Below are positions 6,042-6,869 of a stretch of DNA of 6,869 bases, one piece after another. Made by a program: the position numbers and the translations under genes. Each line of letters opens with the position of its first letter. The stretch's first letter is position 1. The notes below the pieces were generated by a model. The model had not been told where the DNA came from and did no database searches. It saw only the letters and a program-made list of their open reading frames with translations. This DNA is from CAYGZM01 sp964354365 (GTDB lineage: Bacteria > Planctomycetota > Phycisphaerae > Sedimentisphaerales > Anaerobacaceae). The stretch is from the NCBI GenBank assembly GCA_964354365.1, contig CAYGZM010000175.1:1-6869 (forward strand). The letters are read 5' to 3'.

Positions 6042-6046
6042 AGGAG
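6042..6046 (+). promoter_or_regulatory. Shine-Dalgarno AGGAG choosing ATG 6055
   Basis: AGGAG lies 8 bases before ATG 6055 and only 2 bases before the in-frame ATG 6049, so 6055 is preferred. The leader 6010-6048 is AT-rich compared with the genes on both sides. Confidence 0.55.
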
Positions 6047-6054
6047 TTATGAAA

Positions 6055-6869
6055 ATGAACAGTCTCTTAATCTGCGCGTTGCTCAGCACCCTGACCGGCT
6101 CGGTTTTCGCGGCGCAAACACTCACCTTCACCCTCGATCCCGCTTCTGCCGGGCCGGGGAAATTTGCGGGCGAGGAAATCCGCCGCGAGGCTGCTGCGCG
6201 TGGCATGAGTGTCATGGGCGCCGACACGAAAGCGCCCGCTGACGCGGTCCACATCAAGCTCATGCTCGGCGCCCCTGCCGGAATTAAAGCTGTCGCGCAG
6301 AGCTACGGCATACGGGTGCGAAGCGAGAACGGTCAGCGCAGCATCACGGTCCGGGGCCCCGATGCCGCTGGCGTGATGTATGGCGGGCTGGACATCGCGG
6401 AGGCGATCCGCACAGGCACGCTCGATTCCTTGAAGAACTCCGACCACACACCGCACATCGCCCAGCGCGGCATCAAATTCAACCTCCCGCTCGACGTGCG
6501 CACGCCCACCTATAACAAGGGCGAGTGGCCGGACTCCGAGCGGCTTAACGTTGCAGAAATGTGGAGCCGAGATTTCTGGCGCGAGACCTTCGACGATATG
6601 GCCCGCCACCGCTACAACCTCATCTCGTGTTGGAGTCTTAACCCTTTCCCCAGCATCGTGAAGGTGCCGGAGTTCCCCCATGTCGCGCTGGAGGATGTCC
6701 AGAGCACCGGCGTGAAAAAGAGCGAGCACATCGTCGTCAAGAAGATGACCATTGACGAAAAAATTCAGTTCTGGCGCGACGTAATGCAATTGGCGAAGGA
6801 TCGCGGCGTGGAGTTCTATTGGTTCACTTGGAATGTGTTTCTCGGTGCGGCGGAAGGCAAAGACGGGAT
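6055..6869 (+). CDS. Secreted putative glycoside hydrolase with GH20/GH67-like N-terminal domain, 3' end outside the window
   Basis: The open frame continues to the window edge (271 full codons). A Sec signal peptide, MNSLLICALLSTLTGSVFAA, comes first. Residues ~22-130 have the pattern of the non-catalytic alpha/beta domain that precedes the barrel in GH20 and GH67 enzymes: AGEEIRREAAARGM, IKLMLG, YGIRVRSENGQRSITVRG, AAGVMYGGLDIAEAI. The next motif, QRGIKFNLPLDVRTPTY, and FWRETFDDMARHRYNLISCW with NPFPSIVKVPEFP start a barrel-like catalytic region. KMTIDEKIQFWRDVM and VEFYWFTWNVF near the cut end fit the second and third barrel units. I recall similar proteins in Bacteroidetes and PVC genomes without a defined substrate. 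Active-site residues are not yet reached. GC-rich codon use resembles the first DUF4832-like gene. The gap of 45 bases to the preceding gene fits one operon. Confidence 0.6.
   Translation, partial: MNSLLICALLSTLTGSVFAAQTLTFTLDPASAGPGKFAGEEIRREAAARGMSVMGADTKAPADAVHIKLMLGAPAGIKAVAQSYGIRVRSENGQRSITVRGPDAAGVMYGGLDIAEAIRTGTLDSLKNSDHTPHIAQRGIKFNLPLDVRTPTYNKGEWPDSERLNVAEMWSRDFWRETFDDMARHRYNLISCWSLNPFPSIVKVPEFPHVALEDVQSTGVKKSEHIVVKKMTIDEKIQFWRDVMQLAKDRGVEFYWFTWNVFLGAAEGKDG

Noticed and set aside
6067..6789. 240-codon minus-strand frame
   Set aside because: It mirrors the GC-rich secreted glycosidase gene, which has a signal peptide, a ribosome site and family motifs; the antisense frame has none.

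Overview
The window looks like accessory DNA from a polysaccharide-degrading bacterium, most likely of the PVC group (Verrucomicrobia or Lentisphaerae type). The reasons are several secreted, uncharacterised carbohydrate-active proteins close together, a Tat-exported member, a metallophosphoesterase of a type I associate with that group, and a tail resembling a Gfo/Idh/MocA oxidoreductase. There is no taxonomic marker gene, so this placement is an inference. I see no tRNA, rRNA, CRISPR array or transposase.

Left part (1-2460): the window opens with the last 25 codons of a probable Gfo/Idh/MocA oxidoreductase on the plus strand. Next, on the minus strand, comes a collapsed gene: a Shine-Dalgarno site, ATG and signal peptide run out of frame into the last ~47 codons of a GH51-like alpha-L-arabinofuranosidase. 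Upstream of it, same strand, is an intact DUF3326 gene (447-1421) with a good ribosome binding site and a sigma70-like promoter ~180 bases upstream. Then follows the 3' part of a calcineurin-like metallophosphoesterase (1712 to about 2460) that has lost its N-terminal metal-binding motifs.

Middle (2460-2665): a regulatory stretch with a weak plus-strand promoter and three TTCCAA-N3-TTGGAA palindromes spaced exactly 32 bp centre to centre.

Right part (2666-6869), all plus strand: two tandem distant paralogues of the DUF4832/DUF4874-type family (predicted secreted TIM-barrel glycosidase-like proteins), then the 5' part of a secreted protein resembling GH20/GH67-type glycosidases. The spacing (2 bases, then 45 bases) suggests an operon.

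The most unusual theme is mosaicism at gene starts. The first paralogue has the signal peptide and first strand of a parallel beta-helix protein joined to its barrel. The second carries two stacked export signals and two copies of the family's N-terminal segment, with GC content falling from about 68% to 38% at the seam and rising again from 50% to 68% near its 3' end. Together with the GH51 and phosphoesterase remnants, this means either repeated recombination/gene conversion in a glycosidase island or a chimeric assembly. The sequence alone cannot decide between them; reads spanning the seams would.
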